From Kitasatospora mediocidica KCTC 9733 (GTDB lineage Bacteria > Actinomycetota > Actinomycetes > Streptomycetales > Streptomycetaceae), in assembly GCF_000744225.1 (NCBI RefSeq), contig NZ_JQLN01000004.1, positions 1,116,001 to 1,180,000 on the forward strand: a stretch of DNA of 64,000 nt, in the 5' to 3' direction. The translations under genes and the position numbers were made by a program. The notes under the pieces were generated by a model. The model did not search any database. It saw only the letters and a list, made by a program, of their open reading frames with translations, and had not been told where the DNA came from. This document shows positions 1-7,715 of this stretch, piece by piece. Positions within the stretch are counted from its first letter, which is position 1, and each line of letters begins with the position of its first letter.

Positions 1-81
1 GATCATTTCCTCGCGTGCCATGCTGACGCGGATGTATCCGATCGTCGGGATCAGGTCGTCTGCGAGTTGGACTGAGCGCAT
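1..81 (-). CDS. int: Large serine integrase, N-terminal fragment (continues past left edge)
   Basis: Only the first 27 codons are inside the window. They contain IGYIRVSMAREEMI, the start of the catalytic resolvase domain of large serine integrases of actinophages; the Ser of RVS is the expected nucleophile. The ATG at 81 follows a GGGG box by five bases and lies 17 bases after the stop of the preceding minus-strand gene, so it probably shares the repressor's transcript. Such enzymes recombine attP with attB without host factors and need a directionality factor to excise; a Gp3-like candidate is at 4374-5477. The rest of the enzyme and the att site cannot be seen. Confidence 0.85.
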   Translation of the reverse strand, partial: MRSVQLADDLIPTIGYIRVSMAREEMI

Positions 82-98
82 CGATTCCCCTTGCTTCC

Positions 99-677
99 CT
101 ACGGCGTGTGCACCCCATGGCCCGCCGCGTTCGGGTTGGATCCTATGGCCGCGCGGGGCATCTGGATGACAACGGCGCCTGTGGTGGGGGCAGTCGGCGG
201 GAGGGCGATGCCTCGCAGGCCGGCATCAAACCCTTGGAGGAATCCCTGGCGCTTGAGGCTGGACTCGCGGTCCTCGACGTCGGCGAGGAGTTCCTCGCGC
301 TCGGCGGCGGCGAGGGCCATCACCCGTGCCGTCTGGGATGCAAGGTAGGCGGCGTTCTCCTGCTCGGCGAGTTCCATGTTGCGGCAAAGCTCCTCGGCTT
401 CGCGGTCGACGAAAGCCTTCGCCACGACGTACCGCATGTGCTCCGCCCGGGTCGCCTTCAGTTCTTCTTGGAGTCGGTCGCGTTCGTGCGAGGTGTCGCG
501 GACGGCGCGGTCGATGACGTTGAGGGCGTAGGAGGTGATGCCGGTGAGGATGAGGGCGAGGCCGGCGACGGCTTGTGTGGGCGTGTGCGCGGGGATGGAC
601 GCACTGATGACGGCCACCCCCAGGGGGAGTGATATTCCGGCCAGGAGGGCTCTGTAGGTTCGGGTCGTGCGTTGCAA
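99..677 (-). CDS. Membrane-anchored helical protein in the lysogeny operon
   Basis: 192 residues, function not recognised. Start taken at TTG 677 because GGGGAG lies six bases upstream, 13 bases after the repressor stop; longer readings begin inside the repressor gene. Near the N-terminus are two hydrophobic segments (LLAGISLPLGVAVISASI and AVAGLALILTGITSYAL). A long charged helical stretch, probably coiled coil, and a Pro/Thr-rich tail follow. Lying between repressor and integrase, it is likely expressed in the lysogen. A superinfection-exclusion or lysogenic-conversion role would fit the position but is only inference. Confidence 0.7.
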   Translation of the reverse strand: MQRTTRTYRALLAGISLPLGVAVISASIPAHTPTQAVAGLALILTGITSYALNVIDRAVRDTSHERDRLQEELKATRAEHMRYVVAKAFVDREAEELCRNMELAEQENAAYLASQTARVMALAAAEREELLADVEDRESSLKRQGFLQGFDAGLRGIALPPTAPTTGAVVIQMPRAAIGSNPNAAGHGVHTP

Positions 678-690
678 TGCCGTCTCCCCG

Positions 691-1131
691 TTACTGGGCC
701 ACCGCGCCCCCTGTCTCACCGTCGGACTCGGCGGGGCGCAGGTGGCGGCGCGTTCGACGGGCCACGTCCCGGAAGAACTGCTCACGCTCGTCCGGGTCGT
801 GGATGCCTAGATCATCCGCTGCCTGCTCGGGGGTGATTGGCTGAGATCGTACGTCCGATCGCTGCATCCGCGTCAGGTATTCGGCGGAAATGATTCCGCT
901 CTCAACCATCATGACGATCGGATCGACGCCGAGCGCCTTGGCGATCGGTTCATAGTACTCGGGGCTGGGGGTTGACTTGGCGTCAAGCCAGCGCGCGACG
1001 GTACTCGGCGAGACGCCGACGGCGGTGGCGAGGGCCATGCGGCCGCCTCCGCGCTGCTTGTCGATGTCGAAGCCTTCGGTGGCTCGCATCGTCTTGGCGA
1101 GCCAGGCTGCGTACTGCTCGTTGAGTGTCAT
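691..1131 (-). CDS. XRE-family HTH repressor, probable prophage repressor
   Basis: 146 residues from ATG 1131. Residues about 32-50 (MALATAVGVSPSTVARWLD) form a clear helix-turn-helix, followed by KALGVDP, typical of the end of XRE domains. The C-terminal half is acidic and Arg-rich without a visible LexA-type peptidase motif, so control by simple oligomerisation is more likely than self-cleavage. It is divergent from a small Cro-like gene at 1386 across a region with repeated TTCC-N6-GGAA palindromes, the classic repressor/Cro layout. It leads the operon containing the membrane protein and the integrase. A longer reading to 1200 is possible but lacks support. Confidence 0.8.
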   Translation of the reverse strand: MTLNEQYAAWLAKTMRATEGFDIDKQRGGGRMALATAVGVSPSTVARWLDAKSTPSPEYYEPIAKALGVDPIVMMVESGIISAEYLTRMQRSDVRSQPITPEQAADDLGIHDPDEREQFFRDVARRTRRHLRPAESDGETGGAVAQ

Positions 1132-1188
1132 GCGTTTGTCATCTCTCCCATGGCTGGCAGGATAGCCGACCTGCTGGCGCCTGCGGGA

Positions 1189-1372
1189 GTAGTTCCACAA
1201 ACGGAATCATCCAGGTCAGAGCAGAGGCTACAGGCCGCTCGCGGGGTGTACGAGTCGAACAACCGACCCATCTTGGGACATCTCGCTAATTCCTCATGTG
1301 GAAATACTTGCGCCATGGGCACTTGAGGCCTAGCGTTGCTCCCATCAACGGAACTACTTCCGAAAACGGGAA
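1189..1372. promoter_or_regulatory. Candidate operators between divergent repressor and Cro-like genes
   Basis: Three related palindromes: TTCCACAAACGGAA at 1193-1206, TTCCTCATGTGGAA at 1290-1303 (both TTCC-N6-GGAA), and CGGAACTACTTCCG at 1349-1362, whose right arm also begins TTCCGAAAACGGGAA (1358-1372). GTAGTTCC at 1189-1196 recurs inverted at 1350-1357. The first copy would cover the leftward promoter region (minus-strand TATCCT at 1164-1159 is a possible -10). The second sits just before a rightward -35. Binding by the repressor at 691-1131 is inferred. Confidence 0.55.
1308..1336 (+). promoter_or_regulatory. Candidate rightward early promoter
   Basis: TTGCGC at 1308-1313 and TAGCGT at 1331-1336 are separated by 17 bases, with operator-like palindromes immediately upstream and downstream. 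It would start the long rightward early transcript beginning with the gene at 1386. Both hexamers are weak matches to consensus, so this is tentative. Confidence 0.35.
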
Positions 1373-1385
1373 CAAGAGGTGACGC

Positions 1386-1607
1386 ATGTCCCACCGCCTC
1401 AACATCCAGAACCTCCGCGCAGCAGCCGCTGAGGTTGGGGACCTCAGCGACTACGCCATCGCCAAGCGAACCGGCCTCGGCAAGTCGACCGTCTCCCGCC
1501 TCGCCAACGGCCTGTGCCAGCCCAACGCCGCAACGCAGAACCGCTTCCTGGACACCTACAAGCTGCCCATCAACAAGCTCATGACCGACGAGCAGGTCGC
1601 AGCATGA
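1386..1607 (+). CDS. Small Cro-like HTH protein
   Basis: 73 residues, nearly all one DNA-binding domain. YAIAKRTGLGKSTVSRLANG (residues about 22-41) reads as helix-turn-helix; the segment INKLMTDEQ follows. First gene of the rightward early run, facing the XRE repressor. The expected role is a Cro-like antirepressor or early activator. The ATG overlaps nothing upstream; its stop overlaps the next ATG by four bases (ATGA). Confidence 0.75.
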   Translation: MSHRLNIQNLRAAAAEVGDLSDYAIAKRTGLGKSTVSRLANGLCQPNAATQNRFLDTYKLPINKLMTDEQVAA

Positions 1608-1822
1608 CCACCCGCAAGGAAGCCATCAGTGCAGCCGCTCTGATCCTCGTGCAGGCCCGCGCCGAACGCGACGCTCTCAGTCCCCGCAAGGCCGCCGAGG
1701 CCGCCTGGTACCCGGGCCACCGGCTCGGGTCCGTCGAGGCGATCGAGGCCCTGATCATCAGTCAGCGCAAGCAGGTGCTCGCCACCCAGCAGGCCCACAC
1801 CATCCGTCCGCTCGCCGCGTGA
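1604..1822 (+). CDS. Small helical protein, unknown
   Basis: 72 residues, ATGA overlap with the Cro-like gene, so translationally coupled. Sequence is Ala-rich and helical with one short aromatic stretch (EAAWYPGHRLGSVEAIEALI). No motif recognised. Its partnership with the Cro-like gene suggests a regulatory accessory role, but that rests on position only. Confidence 0.55.
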   Translation: MTTRKEAISAAALILVQARAERDALSPRKAAEAAWYPGHRLGSVEAIEALIISQRKQVLATQQAHTIRPLAA

Positions 1823-2157
1823 GCAACGAGGACGACGTCAACTACCTGTACGTCATCCGGTTCGCCAACGGCATCGTCAAAGTCGGCCGGACCAACGACA
1901 TCCGTCGACGGTACAAGGACCACAAGCGGTGGGCCAGACAGTCCGGCACCACCATCGATGAGATCGACTTCAGCTTCCGCTACGGCACCGCCGGCCCCGA
2001 CGAACGCAGGCTCATCCGCTTCTGCCGGGACCGCTGGGACAACCTCCCGGGCCACACCGAGCACTTCCTGGAAGCGGACTTCGACGAGGTGTTCACGTAC
2101 TTCAGGGCCTTGGAAAACGTGGCCAGCGCCAGCGGATGGCGCTCCGAGATCAGCTGA
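1819..2157 (+). CDS. T5orf172/MUG113-type GIY-YIG-like protein
   Basis: 112 residues from GTG 1819, overlapping the previous stop. The N-terminus YLYVIRFANGIVKVGRTND is the signature of the T5orf172/MUG113 branch of the GIY-YIG nuclease superfamily (Y-x-I then VKVGRT with R at the catalytic position). An Arg-rich helix (RRRYKDHKRWARQ) and an acidic C-terminus (FLEADFDEVF) follow. Many members are KilA-N-associated or phage-borne. Nuclease activity is not proven, because this branch often keeps only part of the active site. Confidence 0.65.
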   Translation: MSNEDDVNYLYVIRFANGIVKVGRTNDIRRRYKDHKRWARQSGTTIDEIDFSFRYGTAGPDERRLIRFCRDRWDNLPGHTEHFLEADFDEVFTYFRALENVASASGWRSEIS

Positions 2158-2239
2158 TCGAAGTAGCGGGCCGCCCCGGTTGCGACCCGGAACGGCCCTC
2201 GACCCACCCCACACATCTCTCACGAAAGCGAGGCAGGCC

Positions 2240-2569
2240 GTGATCACACAGCTTATGCCCCGAACCACCCACCCCCTGCGAGCGACCGCCGGTCCGCTGA
2301 CTGCGGCGCTGAGTCTGTCCCGCGAGTTCCCGCACCTGCCGGCCACGAGTGTCGAGGCCCGCGGCAGTGGCCTGCTGATCCTGCTGTTCGGCGCCGACGC
2401 GGCGCACTACCGCGAGTGGGTCGACGAGTTGCGCCTGACTGAAGAGCCCGTGAGCTGGCACCCGCACCGGGACCGCATGGCGGAGAAGCGTGTCGCGGTC
2501 GGCTTGTACGCCGAGGTCGAGCTCCGTGTGATGGCGTACCCGGATGCGGTCGTGGGGGTGGCGTCGTGA
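2240..2569 (+). CDS. Hypothetical phage early protein
   Basis: 109 residues from GTG 2240; GAGG lies six bases upstream (an internal ATG at 2255 is the alternative). The C-terminal half (AHYREWVDELRLTEEP then VAVGLYAEVELRVMAYPD) looks like a compact alpha/beta domain. No family recognised. The 82-base gap upstream holds GGGCCG at 2168-2173 paired with CGGCCC at 2193-2198, a possible weak attenuator. The stop overlaps the next GTG. Confidence 0.5.
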   Translation: MITQLMPRTTHPLRATAGPLTAALSLSREFPHLPATSVEARGSGLLILLFGADAAHYREWVDELRLTEEPVSWHPHRDRMAEKRVAVGLYAEVELRVMAYPDAVVGVAS

Positions 2570-2751
2570 ACGCGACCATCGAGCACGCTCCGGTGTCTGC
2601 TGCGGAGCTCAAGGTTGAGCTGGCTGTGTTCGAGGCGTTCTGCGACCGCTGTGGCAGGAATCCGCAGACGTGGTCGACGCAGACGCGCCGTCAGTACCGG
2701 AAGCGGATTGCGAAGTGCCGGAAGTGCGACCGGCGGGGCGGTGCGGCGTGA
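2566..2751 (+). CDS. Small zinc-ribbon-like protein
   Basis: 61 residues, GTGA overlap with the previous gene. Two CxxC pairs (FCDRCG and KCRKCD) about 26 residues apart could bind one zinc. The Arg/Lys-rich stretch between them (RRQYRKRIAK) suggests nucleic acid contact. Identity unknown. Confidence 0.5.
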   Translation: MNATIEHAPVSAAELKVELAVFEAFCDRCGRNPQTWSTQTRRQYRKRIAKCRKCDRRGGAA

Positions 2752-3110
2752 CGCTCATCCTCGCGCGTCGTCGGCGGCACCGCGCGGCGGAACCGGTCGC
2801 CGAACCCCACGGCTGTACCTGCCCGTTACGGCATCCGTCGACTGTGGCTGAGCGGGACCGGCTGGAGGCGGCTGTCGCCGGCGCTGACCGTGCCGGGAAC
2901 GGCTACTTGGCCGGGTGCCTGAGGACGCGCCTGTCGACGCCGTGCCGCACGTGGGAGCCGGCTGCCGCGCTGCTGGCCGGCACGGACTGGCTTGAGGGTC
3001 TGGCCGCTGCCGGTCCGCTGTGTCCGTGCGGGTGCGGTCATCCGCCGGAGAAGCACGCGGAGCAGTACACCGTCCCCTCCCCCGCCGCCCCGAAGGAGCT
3101 CTCGCCGTGA
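2748..3110 (+). CDS. Cys-rich hypothetical protein
   Basis: 120 residues from GTG 2748 (GTGA overlap). Basic N-terminus (ILARRRRHR), a CTC motif near residue 23, a helical middle and a Cys cluster near residue 92 (CPCGCGHPPEKH) that could bind metal. No family recognised. Confidence 0.5.
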   Translation: MTLILARRRRHRAAEPVAEPHGCTCPLRHPSTVAERDRLEAAVAGADRAGNGYLAGCLRTRLSTPCRTWEPAAALLAGTDWLEGLAAAGPLCPCGCGHPPEKHAEQYTVPSPAAPKELSP

Positions 3111-3475
3111 CCGACAAGCCCGTTCTCTCTGCGAAGCCGGATCCGCTGTGGATGCGCGTGATCCTCCACGCCGACGAGGTCCGCAACGACTCGTTCCGTG
3201 AGTTGGCGCGGGCCTGGCGGGACAACCCGGACCTGGCGGTCGAGCAGTTGGACCGTCTCGCGGCCGCGGTGGACAGGCCGATCGCCTGGGCGGCCGCGGT
3301 TGCGGACATGGAGTGCGACCTGCAGATGGGTCACGCGCAGATCGGCATCGACGAGGAGCAGGCCCGCGGTCTGGCGGACGAGCTGGTCGCCGCGGCGCAG
3401 TTGACGTCGAGTGCCCGGATGCGTGCCGAGCGCCTGGTGGTCCTCCCGCACCAGGACCGGAGGCGCGCAGCATGA
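3107..3475 (+). CDS. Helical hypothetical protein next to the RecB-like nuclease
   Basis: 122 residues from GTG 3107, overlapping genes on both sides. Mostly amphipathic helices (FRELARAWRDNPDLAVEQLD, then EEQARGLADELVAAAQ). No motif. Coupling to the nuclease gene suggests a role in the same DNA-processing step, by position only. Confidence 0.5.
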   Translation: MTDKPVLSAKPDPLWMRVILHADEVRNDSFRELARAWRDNPDLAVEQLDRLAAAVDRPIAWAAAVADMECDLQMGHAQIGIDEEQARGLADELVAAAQLTSSARMRAERLVVLPHQDRRRAA

Positions 3476-4374
3476 CCACCGCCACTCCCCCCAAGCGCCG
3501 CGCCCCCCGCAAGACCACACCCGCGCCCGTCGGCGAAGACCGCATCCCCAAGCCGTCTGCCGGCTGGTACCGCGACAAGGTCACCGGCGCCAAGTACCGC
3601 CGCGTGACCACGATCCTTAGCCTCGGATCCACCAAGGGCGATGTTCTTTCCCGCTGGGCCGCCGGCGTCGTCGCGGATACCGCGTTCGCCAATCTCCCGC
3701 AGCTCGTTGCTGCATCCCTCCGTCCGGACGAGCGCACCGAGAAGCGGGACTGGCTCAGCCGGGCCGCTCTGCGCAAACGCGACGAGCGTGCCGACGTCGG
3801 CAGCGCGGTGCACCGCATCATCGAGGCTCACGTCCTCGGTGAGCCGATCCCGGCCGACTTGGTCGAGGACCCCGAGATGGCCCCATACCTGGCCAACTTC
3901 CTTCGGTTCGTGGAGGAGTGGGAGGTTGAGTTCGAGGCGTCCGAGATGGTCGTCGGCAGCCCCGAGTTCGGGTACGCCGGCACCCTCGACTACTTGCTCC
4001 GTTCGCCACTCATCGCTTCCGCGCTCGGAGCGGCGACCACCGCCACGTTCATGGGCGACACCAAGACCGGTGGAGAGCTGGACGTTAAGGGCGTCTACCC
4101 GGAGGCCGCGCTCCAGATGTCCGCCTACCGCAATGCGGAGATCGCCTGGTTGCGCGACGGCAGCACCGTGCCAATGCCTGCCACCCACTCCACGGGAGTG
4201 GTGCTCCACCTGCGCCCTGAGGGCTACCGGCTGATCCCGGTGGTCTGCGACGACCAGGTGTTCGCTCACTTCCGCGTTGTTCAGCAGGCCGCCGAGTGGA
4301 TGTCCGGCCTGTCCAAGACCGTCGTCGGCGGGGCCCTCTCCCTGCCGGCCAACACCGAGAGGGAGGCCGCCTGA
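3472..4374 (+). CDS. RecB/Cas4-like PD-(D/E)xK exonuclease
   Basis: 300 residues from ATG 3472. Motifs in order: GSAVHRIIE (residues about 110-118), GYAGTLDYLL with D173, GDTKTG with D196 and K198, then QMSAY with Q215 and Y219. This is the order found in RecB/AddB/Cas4-family nucleases, which resect DNA using two metal ions. No CxxC iron-sulfur cluster is seen, unlike Cas4. It starts a small recombination cassette with the Gp3-like protein (one-base overlap) and a DnaQ-like exonuclease. The likely role is processing phage DNA ends for recombination or replication. Confidence 0.8.
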   Translation: MTTATPPKRRAPRKTTPAPVGEDRIPKPSAGWYRDKVTGAKYRRVTTILSLGSTKGDVLSRWAAGVVADTAFANLPQLVAASLRPDERTEKRDWLSRAALRKRDERADVGSAVHRIIEAHVLGEPIPADLVEDPEMAPYLANFLRFVEEWEVEFEASEMVVGSPEFGYAGTLDYLLRSPLIASALGAATTATFMGDTKTGGELDVKGVYPEAALQMSAYRNAEIAWLRDGSTVPMPATHSTGVVLHLRPEGYRLIPVVCDDQVFAHFRVVQQAAEWMSGLSKTVVGGALSLPANTEREAA

Positions 4375-5477
4375 TGCCCATCCTTGACCTCCAGCGCCGA
4401 ATGCGTCAGCTCGGCGAGATCCGCATCGGCCACACCGTCGACACGGGCAAGGTCGACAAGAACGGCAAGGCGATCAAGCGCCCCGCCAAGCTGCAGGCGT
4501 TCCGCTTCACCTCCCCGTCGCGGCCCATTCTGGAGCAGGTCGCCGGGCTGTACGGCGGCACCGTGAAGCCGTGGACGCCCGCCAATGGTGGCCCCGCCGA
4601 GTTCGAGGTGTACTCCACCGTCGACCGGTTGCCGGTTCTCGTGCCGCCAGCTGATGCCGTATCTCAGTGGTACGAGCTGTATGCCGGGTCGAAGTGCCAG
4701 CGCCGTTGCGATGGCGTCACGGAGCACAAGCGTGATCGGCCGTGCATGTGCAACCCCGAGAAGCGGGACTGCTCCATCACCACCCGCGTGAACGTGATGC
4801 TGCGTGACCTCCCGGCGCTCGGGCAGTGGCTGCTCGTCTCCAAGGGGTACTACGCCGCAGTGGAGTTGCCGCCCGCCGCTGAACTGCTGGCCCAGGTCGG
4901 CGGCTATGTCGCCGGGTGGCTCGGCATGGAAGCGAAGAGTGTCGTCAACGACGAGGGCACCAGGCGGTTCATGGTTCCGACGCTGGACGTGGAGATCACT
5001 CCGACGGAGCTGATGTCGGGGCAGATCCGGGGAGCTGCTCAGCAGGTCACTGCCGGGCCGGGGGCAGCTGCGATCGAGGCTGCTCCTACCAGTGTCGCTG
5101 TGGTACCCGCAGGGCCGCCGAAGGACTTCCTGATGCTGGCGAAGGAAGCGGCGGACGCCGACGCGGTCGTGGCTGTGTACCGCGAGGCTCAGTCGGCGGG
5201 CGCTCCCGCGCAGTATCTCGCGAGCATCAAGGCGATCGGTGAGTCGAAGCGGGCCGCTGACAGGTCTGAGCCGGATGACGTGATCGAGCCGGAGATCGTC
5301 AACGACGAGGACCCGACGGAGGTGTGGTTCCAGATCGTCGCCGCGGCTGGCTCGCGGGGTTGGTCGACGGAGCACATCGAGGAGCGGTTCGCGGAGTTCT
5401 CCGGCGGGACGATGCCGGGCTCGGCGGAGACCGCGGAGCTGCACCGGTTCCTCGCGCACATGAAGGCCGGCAAGTAG
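4374..5477 (+). CDS. Gp3-like recombination directionality factor candidate
   Basis: 367 residues from ATG 4374. The N-terminus (LQRRMRQLGEIRIGHTVD), the middle AVSQWYELYAGSKCQRRCDG and the CMCNPEKRDCS segment resemble the phiC31 gp3 family. In phiC31, gp3 binds the serine integrase and switches it from integration to excision. Four to six Cys in the middle suggest a metal site. About 130 residues beyond a typical gp3 form a Pro/Ala linker and an acidic helical tail (DPTEVWFQIVAAAGSRGWS). Such proteins may have an older role in DNA recombination, as here beside two nucleases. Activity on the integrase at the left edge is inferred. Confidence 0.7.
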   Translation: MPILDLQRRMRQLGEIRIGHTVDTGKVDKNGKAIKRPAKLQAFRFTSPSRPILEQVAGLYGGTVKPWTPANGGPAEFEVYSTVDRLPVLVPPADAVSQWYELYAGSKCQRRCDGVTEHKRDRPCMCNPEKRDCSITTRVNVMLRDLPALGQWLLVSKGYYAAVELPPAAELLAQVGGYVAGWLGMEAKSVVNDEGTRRFMVPTLDVEITPTELMSGQIRGAAQQVTAGPGAAAIEAAPTSVAVVPAGPPKDFLMLAKEAADADAVVAVYREAQSAGAPAQYLASIKAIGESKRAADRSEPDDVIEPEIVNDEDPTEVWFQIVAAAGSRGWSTEHIEERFAEFSGGTMPGSAETAELHRFLAHMKAGK

Positions 5478-5555
5478 CAGACGGATCGGGGCCGTGCCCG
5501 TGGGTAGCAGGCGCGGCCCCACCCCTCATCTTCCCTCACTGAAAGGAGGGCACTC

Positions 5556-6389
5556 GTGTCTCCCTGGTACATGCAGCGCATGGCCGCGCTCGACTTCGAG
5601 GCGAGCGACAAAGAGGTCGAGACCGCGCGGATCGTGTCCTGCGCCCTGATCCACGTCGGCGGCGGCATGCCGACCCAGACGCGCACCTGGCTGGTCAACC
5701 CGGGCATCCCGCAGGAGCTCGGCGCGATCGCCGTGCACAAGCTGACGGACGAGCATCTCGCCGAGCACGGGATGCCCGCAGATCGGGCCGTCGCCGAGAT
5801 CGGCAAGGCGGTGGCGGAGGCGATCGGCGCGGGGATCCCGCTCGTCGGCCACAACCTGGGCAGCTTCGACCTGAACCTCCTCGACCGCGAGTCGCGGCGC
5901 CACCACGGCACCGGCCTCGAAGAGTTCGCCGGTCCGCTCACCCGCGTCATCGACACGCTGGTGTTGGACAAGCACGCCGCCCCGTACCGCAAACGCGTGT
6001 CCGAGACGCAGGGCCCGTACCAGATGCGGACGACCGCGGAGACGTACGGGCTGAAGTGGGACGAGGAGCAGGCCCACGGAGCCGAGTACGACGCCCTGAG
6101 GTCGGCACAGGCCGCCTGGAAGATGGGCGCCATCGCGCACAGGCCGGCGGCCGAACGTCCCGACTGGGTACAGGCGTTGCGGAACCGGCGCGGCCCGTAC
6201 GAGCGGTTCGATGATCTCGCGGTCGACATCGACGACCTGCACCGTCGCCAGATCGGCTGGGCTGCCGCGGACGCGGCGTCTTACCAGGAGTGGCTGCGGT
6301 CGGAGAAAGCCGGCGAGAAGCGGGACCCGAACGCGGTGGTCGACGGCGCCTGGCCGATGCGCCCTTTCGCGGCGGAGGTGATCCAGTGA
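5556..6389 (+). CDS. DnaQ-like 3'-5' exonuclease (DEDDh)
   Basis: 277 residues from GTG 5556; AAAGGAGG lies upstream. Exo I: LDFEAS with D13 and E15. Exo II: GHNLGSFDLNLLD with D105. Exo III: HGAEYDA with H174 and D179, the DEDDh arrangement. The fold resembles the proofreading subunit of DNA polymerase III and ExoX-like enzymes. The C-terminal ~80 residues after the catalytic domain (from about 195) are unassigned. No phage polymerase is seen in the window, so a free-standing repair or recombination exonuclease is more likely than proofreading. Confidence 0.85.
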   Translation: MSPWYMQRMAALDFEASDKEVETARIVSCALIHVGGGMPTQTRTWLVNPGIPQELGAIAVHKLTDEHLAEHGMPADRAVAEIGKAVAEAIGAGIPLVGHNLGSFDLNLLDRESRRHHGTGLEEFAGPLTRVIDTLVLDKHAAPYRKRVSETQGPYQMRTTAETYGLKWDEEQAHGAEYDALRSAQAAWKMGAIAHRPAAERPDWVQALRNRRGPYERFDDLAVDIDDLHRRQIGWAAADAASYQEWLRSEKAGEKRDPNAVVDGAWPMRPFAAEVIQ

Positions 6390-6625
6390 CCGGCCGCCCG
6401 AGCCTGCACCTGATCGAGCTGACCGACCGCGAGGCCGAGCTCATCACCCACTACGCGCTCGGCAAGCAGCAGAGACAGATCGCCAAGGAAATGGGCGTCA
6501 CCGAGAACACGGTGAAGTCCCTGACGAAGTCCGCATTCGAGCGTCTCGGCGCCGTCAACAACGCCAACGCGGTCGCCCTCGCGATCAGCCTCGGCTTGCT
6601 GCCGGCCGACATCGCCACCAGATAG
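6386..6625 (+). CDS. LuxR/GerE-type HTH protein, stand-alone
   Basis: 79 residues from GTG 6386 (GTGA overlap). LTDREAELITHYALGKQQRQ followed by IAKEMGVTENTVKSLTKSA and FERLGAVNNANAVALA is a full GerE DNA-binding domain with no sensor domain. Phage-borne stand-alone GerE proteins act as transcription regulators or in DNA maintenance. The target is unknown. Confidence 0.75.
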   Translation: MTGRPSLHLIELTDREAELITHYALGKQQRQIAKEMGVTENTVKSLTKSAFERLGAVNNANAVALAISLGLLPADIATR

Positions 6626-6635
6626 GAGCAAGCAC

Positions 6636-6989
6636 ATGTGGGGATCAAAGAGCCGCCGCATAGCCGAGCTGGAGGCACGCGAGACGTACCTCCGCAAGGC
6701 CCTGGATGCGGCCCGCGGCACCACGGTTCAGCCGGTCAAAGTCGAGCTGGACTGGGAGAAGCTCGCCAAGCAGCTCGCGAGGGACCGCGTCATTGCGGCA
6801 CGGGCCGACGCCAGAGAAATGGCCCGCTTGCGGGACGTCGCCGAGGGATGGATCAAGCTCGCGAGTCTCGACCGCCGTCGCGCCGACCTGCTGTCCCGCG
6901 CGATGGTCAGGTCCCGGGAGACGATCCGTCAGCTGCGCGCTGAGGTCTCCGAGCGTGACATCAGACCAGCGCTGCAGCAGGCGTCATGA
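6636..6989 (+). CDS. Helical hypothetical protein
   Basis: 117 residues; GGAG lies eight bases before ATG 6636. Almost wholly charged alpha-helix with Arg/Glu/Ala heptads (RRIAELEARETYLRKALDA, then SRETIRQLRAEVSERD), likely coiled coil. No hydrophobic segment or catalytic motif. Unknown function. Confidence 0.55.
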   Translation: MWGSKSRRIAELEARETYLRKALDAARGTTVQPVKVELDWEKLAKQLARDRVIAARADAREMARLRDVAEGWIKLASLDRRRADLLSRAMVRSRETIRQLRAEVSERDIRPALQQAS

Positions 6990-7222
6990 CCGAGGTGGTG
7001 GTGGCCGTCGTCTTGCTCGCGCTGATCGCGGCCGCCACCTACCTGGCCCTCGGCAAGCACCTCGCGCCGCCCGCCGCCGCCCAGCCAGCCGGCCGCCCGT
7101 TCGGTGCCGTAGCCCCCACCCTGTGGCGCCACTGCCCCCGCTGCGCCCGAGCCGAGTACGTCCTCGCGCCCGGCGGCACCATCCCACCCTGCCCCTGCCT
7201 GACCATTGGAGAGCCGACGTGA
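6986..7222 (+). CDS. Small single-pass membrane protein with CxxC
   Basis: 78 residues, ATGA overlap. Residues 3-20 (EVVVAVVLLALIAAATYLAL) are a transmembrane segment. The C-terminal half has HCPRCARAEYV and a PPCPC motif able to bind metal. The topology suggests an anchored cytoplasmic or periplasmic zinc knuckle. Unknown function. Confidence 0.5.
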   Translation: MTEVVVAVVLLALIAAATYLALGKHLAPPAAAQPAGRPFGAVAPTLWRHCPRCARAEYVLAPGGTIPPCPCLTIGEPT

Positions 7223-7587
7223 GCATCACCATCCCCGCCGCGTGGCGCGGCAGAGGTCAGCACCGCGTCACGCAGACCCGCAGCGAACTCCTCGCCATCA
7301 TCGCCGAGCAGCAGCGCAAGCTCGACGCCGCCGACGAGCTCATCAAGGTGCAGACCTGCAGGCTCCTCGACCTCGGCGCCGAGGCCGGCGAACTGCGCCG
7401 CGCCCACCGCGAGGTAGCCGACCGGCTCGCGGCCGCCAACGCCCGCCTCGACACCGAACCGGACGCCGAAGCGACGCAGGAAATCCCGATCGCCACCATC
7501 CGGCCCGTCCCCCTGTGGGCCCGACCTGGAGGCTACGGAGCAGCCCAGGTCCCGCAGATGGCCGCGCCGCCGGGACAGGCCGCGTGA
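7219..7587 (+). CDS. Coiled-coil hypothetical protein
   Basis: 122 residues from GTG 7219 (GTGA overlap). Residues about 20-80 are heptad-like (SELLAIIAEQQRKLDAADEL). The tail is Pro-rich. No family recognised. Confidence 0.5.
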   Translation: MSITIPAAWRGRGQHRVTQTRSELLAIIAEQQRKLDAADELIKVQTCRLLDLGAEAGELRRAHREVADRLAAANARLDTEPDAEATQEIPIATIRPVPLWARPGGYGAAQVPQMAAPPGQAA

Positions 7588-7715
7588 CCGCCGCCCTCCG
7601 CGCACTGCTCGGCGCAGACCTGCACCGCGGCCTCGAACTCCTCGCCGCCGCCCAACTCGCCACCCTCGGCCTCGCCCTCACCGTTCTCGCGTACACCGCC
7701 TGGAGCCACGAATGA
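7584..7715 (+). CDS. Tiny hydrophobic protein
   Basis: 43 residues from GTG 7584, overlapping both neighbours by four bases. Residues about 18-38 (LELLAAAQLATLGLALTVLA) form one membrane helix. Supported mainly by the tight overlaps on both sides. Confidence 0.45.
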   Translation: MTAALRALLGADLHRGLELLAAAQLATLGLALTVLAYTAWSHE

